DNA of 64,000 bases from an uncultured Thiothrix sp. (GTDB lineage Bacteria > Pseudomonadota > Gammaproteobacteria > Thiotrichales > Thiotrichaceae): positions 31,510-95,509 of the forward strand of contig NZ_CALMZC010000002.1 in the NCBI RefSeq assembly GCF_937873765.1, read 5' to 3'. The notes below the pieces were generated by a model. It saw only the letters and a program-made list of their open reading frames with translations. It ran no database searches and was not told the DNA's origin. Every line of letters starts with the position of its first letter. The stretch's first letter is position 1. This document shows positions 36,688 through 44,753 of the stretch, piece by piece. The position numbers and the translations under genes are program-made.

Positions 36688-38462
36688 TACCAAGCCGCTC
36701 CTTGGTTGGGATGGGCACGCTGTTGATATTGATATTGAAACTTACGTCGCCACAAACCGGCTGGATCATCCGGAATACGCCGTAACCATTGTTCTGTAGC
36801 TTGTTGCTGCTCAGCCGCTTTAGGATCCATTTGCGCACTTTCAGCTTGGGCTTGCTGCTGTTCCGCCTCATTTTTTTCTGCTTCCTGCTGTTTTTGCTGC
36901 CCAGCTTTAGCATCTTGCTCTTGCTGCTGTTTGGCTTGCTCTGGTTGAGCTTGTTGCTGTTCAGCTTGATTTTGGTTTGCTTGATTTTTCTGCTGTTGCT
37001 CAGCCTGCTGATTTTGACCTGATTGCTGTTGGTTTTGTTGATTTTGCTGGCCTTGATTCTGCTTCTGGTTTTGTGAACTTTGTTGCTGCTGTTCCTCTAA
37101 TTTTTTCTTGATTAAGTCTCGATTATAGCGCGCATCTTCGTGTTTTGGGTTTTGGGCTAAAACTTGTTCATAAGCTTGCAGCGCTGCTTCCAACTTATTT
37201 AAACGTGCTAGCGCATTCCCATAATTATAAAGACCGTCAACCGTTTGATCTGTCGAGTATAACTTAGCAGCTTGCTCAAAGTTTCCAGATTTATAAGAAG
37301 CGGCGGCTTTCCAATTGGGATGTTCAAATAACTCACTCGCTTGTTTAGTGTGCCCCGCTTGTAAAGCGGCTTGAGCTTGTTGATCTGGGGTCGCCCACAG
37401 ATCATTCCAAACACTAGCCTGCACCGATTGTGCTTGTGGCAAACAGAGGAAGACTAAACTCAAAGACAAAAGCCATCCACGTCTAAACAGTAAAGCCACT
37501 AAAGGCACAATCCCTAATACCAACCAAACACCTGCATTTACCCAAGTATCCACTTGGCGCTGTCCGCCAGAAATAAGGTTCTGCTCGCCCACTTTGCTTT
37601 CCCAAGCACTGGCTAAACTATTCACGTCAGCATCGCCAATGCCTGCGGTGACATACACGCCATTACCTGCTTGTGCTAAGGCTTTTAAGCTTGCAGCATC
37701 TAATTTTGGCATCACCGTTTTACCTTGGGAATCTTGCAAAAAACCACCATTCGCTAAAGGAATTGGCGCACCCACAACTGTGCCAATCCCCAACACTGAA
37801 ATATTCACCGCCTTAGTCACTGCAGTCCGTGCAGCTTTTAGGGCTTGCGCATCATCCGTCATGCCATCAGTAATTAATAGAATATTGCCTGTTTTAGCTC
37901 CTGCTTGTTGCAACAATTCGAGCGAACGTTCAATCGCTAAACCCAAAGCCCCACCTTGCACTGGCATGATATCCGGAGTGAGGTTTTTCATTTGTGCTTC
38001 AATCGTTTTAATATCGTCAGTGAGTGGGGAAACAGGAAAAGCATCTCCAGCAAAAACCACTAAAGCCGTTTGTTCGCCTTTACGCTTTTGTAAAATATCC
38101 ATCACTTTAAAGCGTGCTTGCTCCAAACGATTCGGTGATAAATCCTGCGCATACATCGATGCGGATAAATCTAAAGCAATCACCAGTGCTTGTTGCTGAC
38201 GAAATACCGGAACTTCTTTCTTTTCCCAAGCAGGACCCGCCAAAGCGAGAATGCTTAAAAGCGTGATCAAGGAAAACACCATCAAAGGCACTAAACCTTG
38301 CCGCCGTTCGCGCCCCGTCAAGACAAAAGGCGCTAATGCAGGATCCACTAATTCATGCCAGCCACTTTGCTGTTTGCGCCGCTGCAGAATCCAAAACCAT
38401 AAGGGTGGTAAGAGCAGCAAAAACCAAAAGGCATACGGGTAAAGAAAATGAAAATCTGCCAT
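36687..38462 (-). CDS. VWA-TPR fusion protein (BatB/BatC-like) with Gln-rich tail
   Basis: A 591-residue membrane protein. Two N-terminal TM helices (about 10-25 and 57-77) are followed by a von Willebrand A domain with the MIDAS motif DLSASMYAQD and ITDGMTDDAQ, further TM helices near 310-345 and a TPR region (LYNYGNALARLNKLEAALQA, then PKHEDARYNRDL). Residues about 455-565 are an extreme Gln-rich tract (QNQQNQQQSGQNQQAEQQQ). BatB and BatC are separate genes in some bacteria and fused here. Starts directly after the BatA stop. Confidence 0.88.
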   Translation of the reverse strand: MADFHFLYPYAFWFLLLLPPLWFWILQRRKQQSGWHELVDPALAPFVLTGRERRQGLVPLMVFSLITLLSILALAGPAWEKKEVPVFRQQQALVIALDLSASMYAQDLSPNRLEQARFKVMDILQKRKGEQTALVVFAGDAFPVSPLTDDIKTIEAQMKNLTPDIMPVQGGALGLAIERSLELLQQAGAKTGNILLITDGMTDDAQALKAARTAVTKAVNISVLGIGTVVGAPIPLANGGFLQDSQGKTVMPKLDAASLKALAQAGNGVYVTAGIGDADVNSLASAWESKVGEQNLISGGQRQVDTWVNAGVWLVLGIVPLVALLFRRGWLLSLSLVFLCLPQAQSVQASVWNDLWATPDQQAQAALQAGHTKQASELFEHPNWKAAASYKSGNFEQAAKLYSTDQTVDGLYNYGNALARLNKLEAALQAYEQVLAQNPKHEDARYNRDLIKKKLEEQQQQSSQNQKQNQGQQNQQNQQQSGQNQQAEQQQKNQANQNQAEQQQAQPEQAKQQQEQDAKAGQQKQQEAEKNEAEQQQAQAESAQMDPKAAEQQQATEQWLRRIPDDPAGLWRRKFQYQYQQRAHPNQGAAW

Positions 38463-39449
38463 TTAAGCTAAAGCCTCCATGCGCACGACAAAAGCAAAGC
38501 AACCGAACATAAACGCTAAACCTAAAGGCCAGCGGAATAACTCCTGCTGAGGACGCCATTCTTCAGCTTCATGCTCCACGGGTTCTAGACGATCTAACTC
38601 TGCATAAATCCGTTGAAACTCTTCCGTATCACGTGCGCGGAAATATTGTCCACCGGTTTTGCTAGCAATCATTTTCAGCGATTCTTCATCAATCTCTGCC
38701 GCTGGATTCATTAATTGAATGCCAAAAATACTTCGGGCTTGGGGGCCTTCAGAACCAATCCCTACGGTATAAATTCTCAAGCCAGCCGTCGCCGCCATTT
38801 CTGCAGCCGCAGTCGGGCTAACAGAACCTGCCGTATTGGCACCATCGGTCATTAGGATCAAAACACGGTTTTTTTCTTGGCTATCCTGTAAACGCTTAAT
38901 CGCTAAACCTATCGCATCCCCAATCGCAGTGCGCTCACCCGCTAGGCCAATCACAGTTTCATTCAACAGAGTATGAACCGTCACACGATCAAACGTTAAA
39001 GGTGCTTGTAGATAAGCCTGATCACCAAATACAATTAAGCCAATTCGATCCCCATTACGTTTTTGAATAAAATCGCCAGCCACTACTTTGGTAGCGACTA
39101 AGCGGTCAACCACTTGATTATTCAGATAGAAATCCTGCTCTTGCATACTGCCAGAAAGATCCACCGCTAGCATCAAATCCCGCCCTGACACTGGCAAAGC
39201 CACACTTTCGCCGACCCAAATCGGGCGTGCAGCCGCAATCACCAAGCATAACCAAGCTAAAGCAGCGAGAACTAACGCTAGCCAAGAAACCCAAGCCTTT
39301 TCAGAAACGGCTTCACCTTGCAGGAAATCTTGTAGAAATGGGACTTTGAGAGCTACACCTACTTGTTGCTTCACAGGCCGCCATAAAACCCGAATTAACC
39401 AAGGCAAAGGCAGCAGAACAAATAGCCACCACCAAGTAAACTCATACAT
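38463..39449 (-). CDS. batA: VWA-domain membrane protein (BatA-like)
   Basis: A 328-residue protein with TM helices at about 5-22 and 55-75, then a von Willebrand A domain with a complete MIDAS (VDLSGSMQEQD, ERTAIGDAIG, MTDGANTAG) and a final TM helix. It is the BatA member of the MoxR-Bat cluster. It overlaps the upstream DUF4381 gene by eight bases. The MIDAS suggests metal-dependent binding of a partner, with the MoxR ATPase as a likely driver. Confidence 0.9.
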   Translation of the reverse strand: MYEFTWWWLFVLLPLPWLIRVLWRPVKQQVGVALKVPFLQDFLQGEAVSEKAWVSWLALVLAALAWLCLVIAAARPIWVGESVALPVSGRDLMLAVDLSGSMQEQDFYLNNQVVDRLVATKVVAGDFIQKRNGDRIGLIVFGDQAYLQAPLTFDRVTVHTLLNETVIGLAGERTAIGDAIGLAIKRLQDSQEKNRVLILMTDGANTAGSVSPTAAAEMAATAGLRIYTVGIGSEGPQARSIFGIQLMNPAAEIDEESLKMIASKTGGQYFRARDTEEFQRIYAELDRLEPVEHEAEEWRPQQELFRWPLGLAFMFGCFAFVVRMEALA

Positions 39450-39939
39450 CTTGCTTACCTGCTGAAGCTTGTGAGCCTAACCATTGACGTACCTCTTTGA
39501 CTAAAGTACTGACATCCGTGCTACCTTGAGCACGGTAGGGTAATTCGGTCAAAGCTTGTTGAAAGCGCTGACTAAAGACGGGTGAACTACCTTGCTGATC
39601 TAAAAACTGCAGCCAACTTGCCCCCGTCAAACCCGCGACACTACGCCGTCCATATAAGCTAATCGCAATCCGTCGTAATAACACTGATAACTCACGTACT
39701 AAACCTAAAGGATCATTTTTATACTGCTGCTCAATCCGTGCTAATTCCTGTAAAGCTGAGGACTGCGCCGAAAAATTAATCTGTTTTGGACGAATCGGAC
39801 GTTTTAACAGCCACCAGACTAAGGCAGCTAAGCCAAGGAGAGCTAAACCTATCAATACCCACCAACCCCAAGCCAAAGGCCACCAGCCAATTTCGGGCGG
39901 CAAATGAATATCACGCAAAGGCAAGTCATTAGGATTCAT
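39442..39939 (-). CDS. DUF4381 family membrane protein
   Basis: A 165-residue protein beginning LPLRDIHLPPEIGWWPLAWG, the DUF4381 signature, followed by a TM helix (about 28-47) and a helical cytoplasmic part (ELSVLLRRIAISLYGRRSVAGLTG). The family is known only from MoxR-Bat clusters and has no defined activity. It overlaps the DUF58 gene by four bases and batA by eight. Confidence 0.85.
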   Translation of the reverse strand: MNPNDLPLRDIHLPPEIGWWPLAWGWWVLIGLALLGLAALVWWLLKRPIRPKQINFSAQSSALQELARIEQQYKNDPLGLVRELSVLLRRIAISLYGRRSVAGLTGASWLQFLDQQGSSPVFSQRFQQALTELPYRAQGSTDVSTLVKEVRQWLGSQASAGKQDV

Positions 39940-40856
39940 CGCATCCCCCTAACCAGCTTTAACAGACGCTCGTTGGTAGTGTCACGTGTCGATAATTGAA
40001 TCAAAGGAATTCGATGCTTGCGCGCAAACTCTTGCAGTGAAACTTGAGCTTGGCGTTGATGCTCATGGTAGTCCCGCCGCCAAACCTTCTGCTTGAGATT
40101 GACCCATAAACTGCGACGGCCATCAGTGACACGCAACACCCCTTGCGATGGCAAATGATCCTCAAGGGGATCACGAATCATCACCAACGTAATACTTGCT
40201 TGCCGATGAATCATCGCGAGTTGTTGTAAAGCGGCTGGATTCGCGTGGCGAAAATCGCTCACTACAAAGACCTGCGTCCCCGATTCAGTGACTCGTCTTA
40301 AGCGTCGCCAACTGTCTTGCAATAGACTCGGATCGGTCACTGCAAGCTGTGCATTTTCTTGCTGAGTCGCTTCAGTCAGCGCACGCATAAAAGCTAATAC
40401 AGAGCTGCGGCTACGCGAGGGTTTAAATTCACCATGTACCGTAGCCGCTTGCAAAATACCCCCTGCACGATCCCCTTCGGAGAGGGTTTTCCAAATTAAC
40501 AGACCAGCGGTTTCGGCAGCCACTACACTTTTAAAACGCCCTTGAGTTGCAAAAAACATAGACGGCCGCAAATCCAGCCAAATCAATACCGGCTTCTCAC
40601 GTTCTTCTTGGAAAACCTTAGTATGCACTTTGCCGCTACGGGCGGTGACTCGCCAATCAATCGTGCGAATATCATCGCCGGGCTGATAAGGCCGTGATTC
40701 CGCAAAATCCATACCGCGCCCTTTGAACACGGAGCGATGCAAACCTACTTGACGAGCACGTACATGGCGTTTGGCTAAATTCAAAGTACGTACTTGGGCT
40801 TGCAGTCTAATTAAGGATTGCAAGGAGCTATAAACTAAGCCATCACCAGGACGCAT
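39936..40856 (-). CDS. DUF58 domain protein
   Basis: A 306-residue protein of the DUF58 family, which has a VWA-like fold. Typical are GMDFAESRPYQPGDDIRTID and the following WRVTARSGKVHTKVFQEERE, in which the conserved Asp/Arg segment lies. It is always found next to MoxR AAA+ ATPases; its start overlaps the moxR stop by one base. It may serve as a co-chaperone or substrate adaptor of MoxR. Confidence 0.9.
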   Translation of the reverse strand: MRPGDGLVYSSLQSLIRLQAQVRTLNLAKRHVRARQVGLHRSVFKGRGMDFAESRPYQPGDDIRTIDWRVTARSGKVHTKVFQEEREKPVLIWLDLRPSMFFATQGRFKSVVAAETAGLLIWKTLSEGDRAGGILQAATVHGEFKPSRSRSSVLAFMRALTEATQQENAQLAVTDPSLLQDSWRRLRRVTESGTQVFVVSDFRHANPAALQQLAMIHRQASITLVMIRDPLEDHLPSQGVLRVTDGRRSLWVNLKQKVWRRDYHEHQRQAQVSLQEFARKHRIPLIQLSTRDTTNERLLKLVRGMR

Positions 40857-41827
40857 TAAGGCACTGCCACCAACGCTAAGAGTTCATCAATCAGATGATT
40901 TGCACTCATCCCATCTGCCTCTGCTTCAAACGTTAAGAGCAGACGATGGCGTAAAACATCATGGGCAACCGCTTGCACATCTTCAGGGCTAACAAAGTCG
41001 CGCCCGGCCAACCATGCATGCGCACGCGAGCAACGATCTAAAGCTAAAGTCGCCCGTGGACTTGCCCCATAGGCAATACTGCCGGTTAAAGATTTACCAT
41101 AACGTTCGGGATGGCGAGTCGCTAGCACTAACTGCAATAAATATTGCTCAATATTATCCGCCATATAAATAGTCAGGACTTCTTGACGGGCAGCGCGAAT
41201 TTCCTCAGGGCCAACCAGCGGCTCTTCGATTAATTTCTCGCGCTTGATATCCTCCATCGCTTCTTTTCGCCCTAGCAATAGAATTAAGCGCTCTTCCTCA
41301 GCCGTCGGATAATCTACCAAGACATGCATCAAGAAGCGGTCTAATTGGGCTTCTGGTAAATGATAAGTGCCTTCCTGCTCAATCGGATTTTGTGTAGCCA
41401 TGACTAAGAAAGGATCAGGCAATTTCCAAGTAGTGCCTGCGACCGTGATTTGCCGCTCTGCCATTGCCTCTAACAAAGCAGACTGCACTTTAGCAGGAGC
41501 ACGATTAATCTCATCGGCCAGAATCAGATTGTGAAATAAAGGCCCTTTCTGAAATTTGAAGGTTCCATCATTCGGATGAAATACTTCAGTACCCGTAATA
41601 TCCGCTGGCAATAAGTCTGGAGTGAACTGTACACGATGGAAACTGCCCTCCATACCTTGCCCAAGCATTTGAATCGCACGAGTTTTTGCTAAGCCCGGAG
41701 CACCTTCCACTAACAAATGGCCATCCGCCAACAAAGCGATCAACAAACGATTAATCAGGGATTTTTGGCCAACAATTTTCCGTTCGAGATAACGCGCCAA
41801 TTTGTCAAAATTTTGTTTTTGGTTCAT
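40856..41827 (-). CDS. MoxR-family AAA+ ATPase
   Basis: A 323-residue AAA+ ATPase, first gene of the operon. Walker A is EGAPGLAKTRAIQ, Walker B is NLILADEINRAPAKVQSALL and sensor 1 is VMATQNPIEQEGTYHLPEAQ. MoxR ATPases act as chaperones that mature protein complexes, and here the targets may be the VWA proteins encoded downstream. The likely promoter lies in the 73 bp between this gene and bolA on the other strand. Confidence 0.94.
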   Translation of the reverse strand: MNQKQNFDKLARYLERKIVGQKSLINRLLIALLADGHLLVEGAPGLAKTRAIQMLGQGMEGSFHRVQFTPDLLPADITGTEVFHPNDGTFKFQKGPLFHNLILADEINRAPAKVQSALLEAMAERQITVAGTTWKLPDPFLVMATQNPIEQEGTYHLPEAQLDRFLMHVLVDYPTAEEERLILLLGRKEAMEDIKREKLIEEPLVGPEEIRAARQEVLTIYMADNIEQYLLQLVLATRHPERYGKSLTGSIAYGASPRATLALDRCSRAHAWLAGRDFVSPEDVQAVAHDVLRHRLLLTFEAEADGMSANHLIDELLALVAVP

Positions 41828-41906
41828 GCTCGCCAGCGTCTTTATTAAAATGTGATGAAATATACTTGGTATTAAAGCAGATTCAAGTTACCAAAAGGAA
41901 ATGATT

Positions 41907-42221
41907 ATGCGCATGCAAGGACAGATTGAGGCAAAGCTCCGACAAGCTTTTAACCCTGAAATCTTAGAAGTTATTAATGAAAGCCATCTACATAATGTCC
42001 CGCCCGGCTCGGAATCGCATTTTAAAGTAGTTATTGTGAGTGAGCAATTTATTGACAAGCGTTTAGTCGCGCGGCATCGCTTAGTGAATCAAGCTTTAGC
42101 CAATGAATTGGCAGCGATTCATGCCTTGGCTTTGCACACTTTGACACCTGATGAGTATTTTAAGCGTGCGGGAGCCATAGCTGACTCCCCACTCTGTATG
42201 GGTGGCTCGAAAGCTAGCTAA
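41907..42221 (+). CDS. bolA: BolA family protein
   Basis: A 104-residue BolA protein; the family works with monothiol glutaredoxins in iron-sulfur and stress metabolism and can bind DNA. The conserved stretch SHLHNVPPGSESHFKVVIVS and RLVARHRLVNQAL, then HALALHTLTPDEY, are all recognisable; the invariant His lies in the RHR segment. ATG at 41907 is chosen because AAGGAAATGATT puts a ribosome-binding site about eight bases upstream; an ATG two codons earlier lies too close. Confidence 0.93.
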   Translation: MRMQGQIEAKLRQAFNPEILEVINESHLHNVPPGSESHFKVVIVSEQFIDKRLVARHRLVNQALANELAAIHALALHTLTPDEYFKRAGAIADSPLCMGGSKAS

Positions 42222-42232
42222 ATTAGCTAGCT
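42212..42232. terminator. Hairpin overlapping both convergent stop codons
   Basis: AGCTAGCTAA / TTAGCTAGCT form a perfect 10-bp stem with one unpaired base. It includes the bolA TAA (42219-42221) and the stop of the Sel1-repeat gene (42223-42225), so the two genes end inside one stem. Confidence 0.5.
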
Positions 42233-43548
42233 GTACCTTCCAAGAGTTTTTGTAGATTGCGGCGGGCATTTTCATTGCCTTGCCCAACTGCGGCCGTCAG
42301 CAGCTTTTCAGCCTGTGCGCGATCTTGCTTGACACCATTACCCATAATATACAACACGGCTAAATTATTCTGTGCTTCAGAGAAACCCGCTTTGGCAGCT
42401 TTAGCATACCATTTTGCCGCTTCTGTATAGCTTTGGGGAACACCACGTCCATCCTCATACAATAGCGCTAAATTATGCTGAGCCTTTGGATAACCTTGCT
42501 TGGCCGCTTTGGCATACCATTTTGCTGCCTCTTTACTATCTTGAGGGATATCAGGATCAGTCCCATCCTCAAATAAAGCCCCCAACATCAACTGCGCATA
42601 CATATCACCTTTTTGTGCGGCATTGACTACTTCTTGCACACTCCTATTGCCTAAATCGACTTTAGATTCATTGTGCTCAACAGAAATATCACCTGCTTCA
42701 GCTTCTGGTGCAGCAGCCACTAGTTCCGGTGTACCTTCAGCACCCGCCGCGCCCTCGGCTGGCTGCATAAGTTCTGGCTCTGGTGGAGTATTCGCCCCTG
42801 CTTCTAAAGCTGCATATTCTTCTGCTGATATGGCAGGCATCTCAGCACGGGCGGCTGACTCACTTACCGCAAACATACTTTCATTGTTATTGACAACTAC
42901 AGACTCAGCAACTTCATTCGTATCGGCTCGTGGAGCCATCGTTTGGGGTACACTAGCTACTTTCGCTCTAGGCGCTGCAACAACTTCAGCCGGTAAACTA
43001 CCCAAAGCTAGTTGAGCTGCTTCACTACCACGTTTGGCGGCTTGGCTATACCAAAAACTGGCTAAGCGTTGATCTTGGACTACATATTGTCCATTGCTAT
43101 ACATAACCCCTAGGCCATATTGCGCTTCCACATGCCCTCCACGCGCTGCTTTTTCCTGTAGCTTAAGGGATTCAGCAATATTTTCGGGACTGGGATCTTG
43201 GCGCAATTGCAAAGCCAGTGCATATTGAGCATTTAAATCCCCTTGAGTCGCTTTAGTTTTTAGTTCAGGTGCTGATTTTGCAGGTACTGCATAGGTTTGA
43301 CGCTGGGCATACCATTGTTCAATGCTATGATTATTGGTGACTTGCGTTCTAGCTTGGGGTAGGGTTTCCGTAGCTGCTATTGGCAAAGGTGCTACCACCA
43401 GTGCATCTTGCCGTGCTGCCCAAGGTGGTGGTGCTTCAGTTAAAGCCGCATTAGCCGCTTGCGCCGTATTCAACGGTGTTGGCAAGTAACTAGCTAATAA
43501 GACTTGGGAAATTAATAGAATAGGCCGGTTGCGGATTATTATTTTCAT
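42223..43548 (-). CDS. Sel1-repeat (TPR-like) exported protein
   Basis: A 441-residue protein with an N-terminal signal peptide (cleaved near QAANA). Sel1 repeats form two blocks: about 100-190 (GDLNAQYALALQLRQD, GHVEAQYGLGVMYSNG) and about 310-440 (GDMYAQLMLGALFEDG, GYPKAQHNLALLYEDG, GFSEAQNNLAVLYIMG, GNENARRNLQKLL). A 100-residue Ala/Glu/Pro-rich linker separates them. Such proteins act as scaffolds for envelope complexes. It follows the chemosensory cluster in the same direction but after a 101-bp gap. Confidence 0.88.
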   Translation of the reverse strand: MKIIIRNRPILLISQVLLASYLPTPLNTAQAANAALTEAPPPWAARQDALVVAPLPIAATETLPQARTQVTNNHSIEQWYAQRQTYAVPAKSAPELKTKATQGDLNAQYALALQLRQDPSPENIAESLKLQEKAARGGHVEAQYGLGVMYSNGQYVVQDQRLASFWYSQAAKRGSEAAQLALGSLPAEVVAAPRAKVASVPQTMAPRADTNEVAESVVVNNNESMFAVSESAARAEMPAISAEEYAALEAGANTPPEPELMQPAEGAAGAEGTPELVAAAPEAEAGDISVEHNESKVDLGNRSVQEVVNAAQKGDMYAQLMLGALFEDGTDPDIPQDSKEAAKWYAKAAKQGYPKAQHNLALLYEDGRGVPQSYTEAAKWYAKAAKAGFSEAQNNLAVLYIMGNGVKQDRAQAEKLLTAAVGQGNENARRNLQKLLEGTAS

Positions 43549-43649
43549 TATGTGCCCCCGTGGGTTTAGGTTGGGTACAGCTAAACACTTCTTTTTTTGC
43601 TAAGTTTTATATAACACGCCAGCTAAACTTGCCCTGAATTAAGCACGCT

Positions 43650-44753
43650 CTAAACGCGTGCTTGTTGGAAATTATCGAGCCACATTGCGACTCGCTTCAA
43701 GGTTTTTTGCAGTTGCTCACTTTTCACAGGCTTTGTCAGATAAGTAGATGCGCCTGCAATGACACCTTGCACCTCATCCAAAGGTGAAGTTTTAGCGCTT
43801 AACATAATAATCGGGGTCTTTTTCATTTCCTTACGCAAACGCATTTGCCGACACGTCTCATAACCGTCGATACCCGGCATAATAATATCCAAAAACACCA
43901 AATCATACGCTTGCACTGTAACTTTCTGCAGAGCTTCTTCACCGGTTTCAGCAAAATCAGCAGCTATTCCAGCTTCACGTAGCTCTAACTCCAATTGTTT
44001 ACGAATCGCTGCGCTATCATCTACCACTAAAGCACGATGATGATATTCACCACCTAAATTGCTTGTAGGCTCGATAATGGATGTAGGAACCGTTGGAGCA
44101 GGCGGTGTTTGCTCTAACACGGATGTGATAGTTAGCTCAACATGTGGCGGCGTAGCAGGGGCAGCTATTTCCACTGTTTTCTTATCTTCAACTGGTTCAG
44201 CCGCTAAGCTTGAAGCTACTACTTCAGTGACTTGCTGCTCCCCTGAGGGCTGGATAGCAGGGTTCTGGGTAACGACTGGCTCAGGCGCTAGCACTACTTC
44301 CACCACTGCTTGAGCAGGCGCTTCAACCATCTTGACCGACTCACTAGGCGCAGATTCAACAAGGCTGTGCGTGGCTTCAGTTGCCTTAGCTGCGCTTAGT
44401 GCTAAGCTATCCGCCCATAGTTTACGCGCATCATCTAAGCTACGCATTACACGCGTAACTAAGAGTGGACGCTGCATTAACACATCATAAGGCTGCTCAC
44501 TATCTTGATCCGTAATCCGGATGAGCATAGCACCTGCATGCATAGCAGCTAGATCCACGGTTGTGTCATTACTCACCACGACTAATTGAGCCGCTGCTAA
44601 CTCAGCCAATACATAATGACGTCCTTGTGCACCGTTAAAGGTGACAACTCGCTTTAATACCGCTTCTTCGCGTGCATCCAGCTTGTAGAGGCATACCCCT
44701 ACTGTATGATCCACTTGAACCATAACTCCATTTACTCCTGAAGAAAAACTCAT
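43650..44753 (-). CDS. Receiver-domain protein with uncharacterised N-terminal domain
   Basis: A 367-residue protein. The C-terminal 125 residues are a CheY-like receiver: VVDDSAAIRKQL, the phospho-Asp in VFLDIIMPGIDGY and the switch residues in IIMLSAKTSP and TKPVKSEQL. The first 130 residues are a globular domain I do not recognise (VDHTVGVCLYKLDAREEAVL), joined by a 110-residue Val/Pro/Ala-rich linker. The ATG at 44753 overlaps the CheA TGA (ATGA), so translation is coupled; an upstream ATG nine codons earlier is less likely. Probably the output of this chemosensory array. Confidence 0.82.
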   Translation of the reverse strand: MSFSSGVNGVMVQVDHTVGVCLYKLDAREEAVLKRVVTFNGAQGRHYVLAELAAAQLVVVSNDTTVDLAAMHAGAMLIRITDQDSEQPYDVLMQRPLLVTRVMRSLDDARKLWADSLALSAAKATEATHSLVESAPSESVKMVEAPAQAVVEVVLAPEPVVTQNPAIQPSGEQQVTEVVASSLAAEPVEDKKTVEIAAPATPPHVELTITSVLEQTPPAPTVPTSIIEPTSNLGGEYHHRALVVDDSAAIRKQLELELREAGIAADFAETGEEALQKVTVQAYDLVFLDIIMPGIDGYETCRQMRLRKEMKKTPIIMLSAKTSPLDEVQGVIAGASTYLTKPVKSEQLQKTLKRVAMWLDNFQQARV

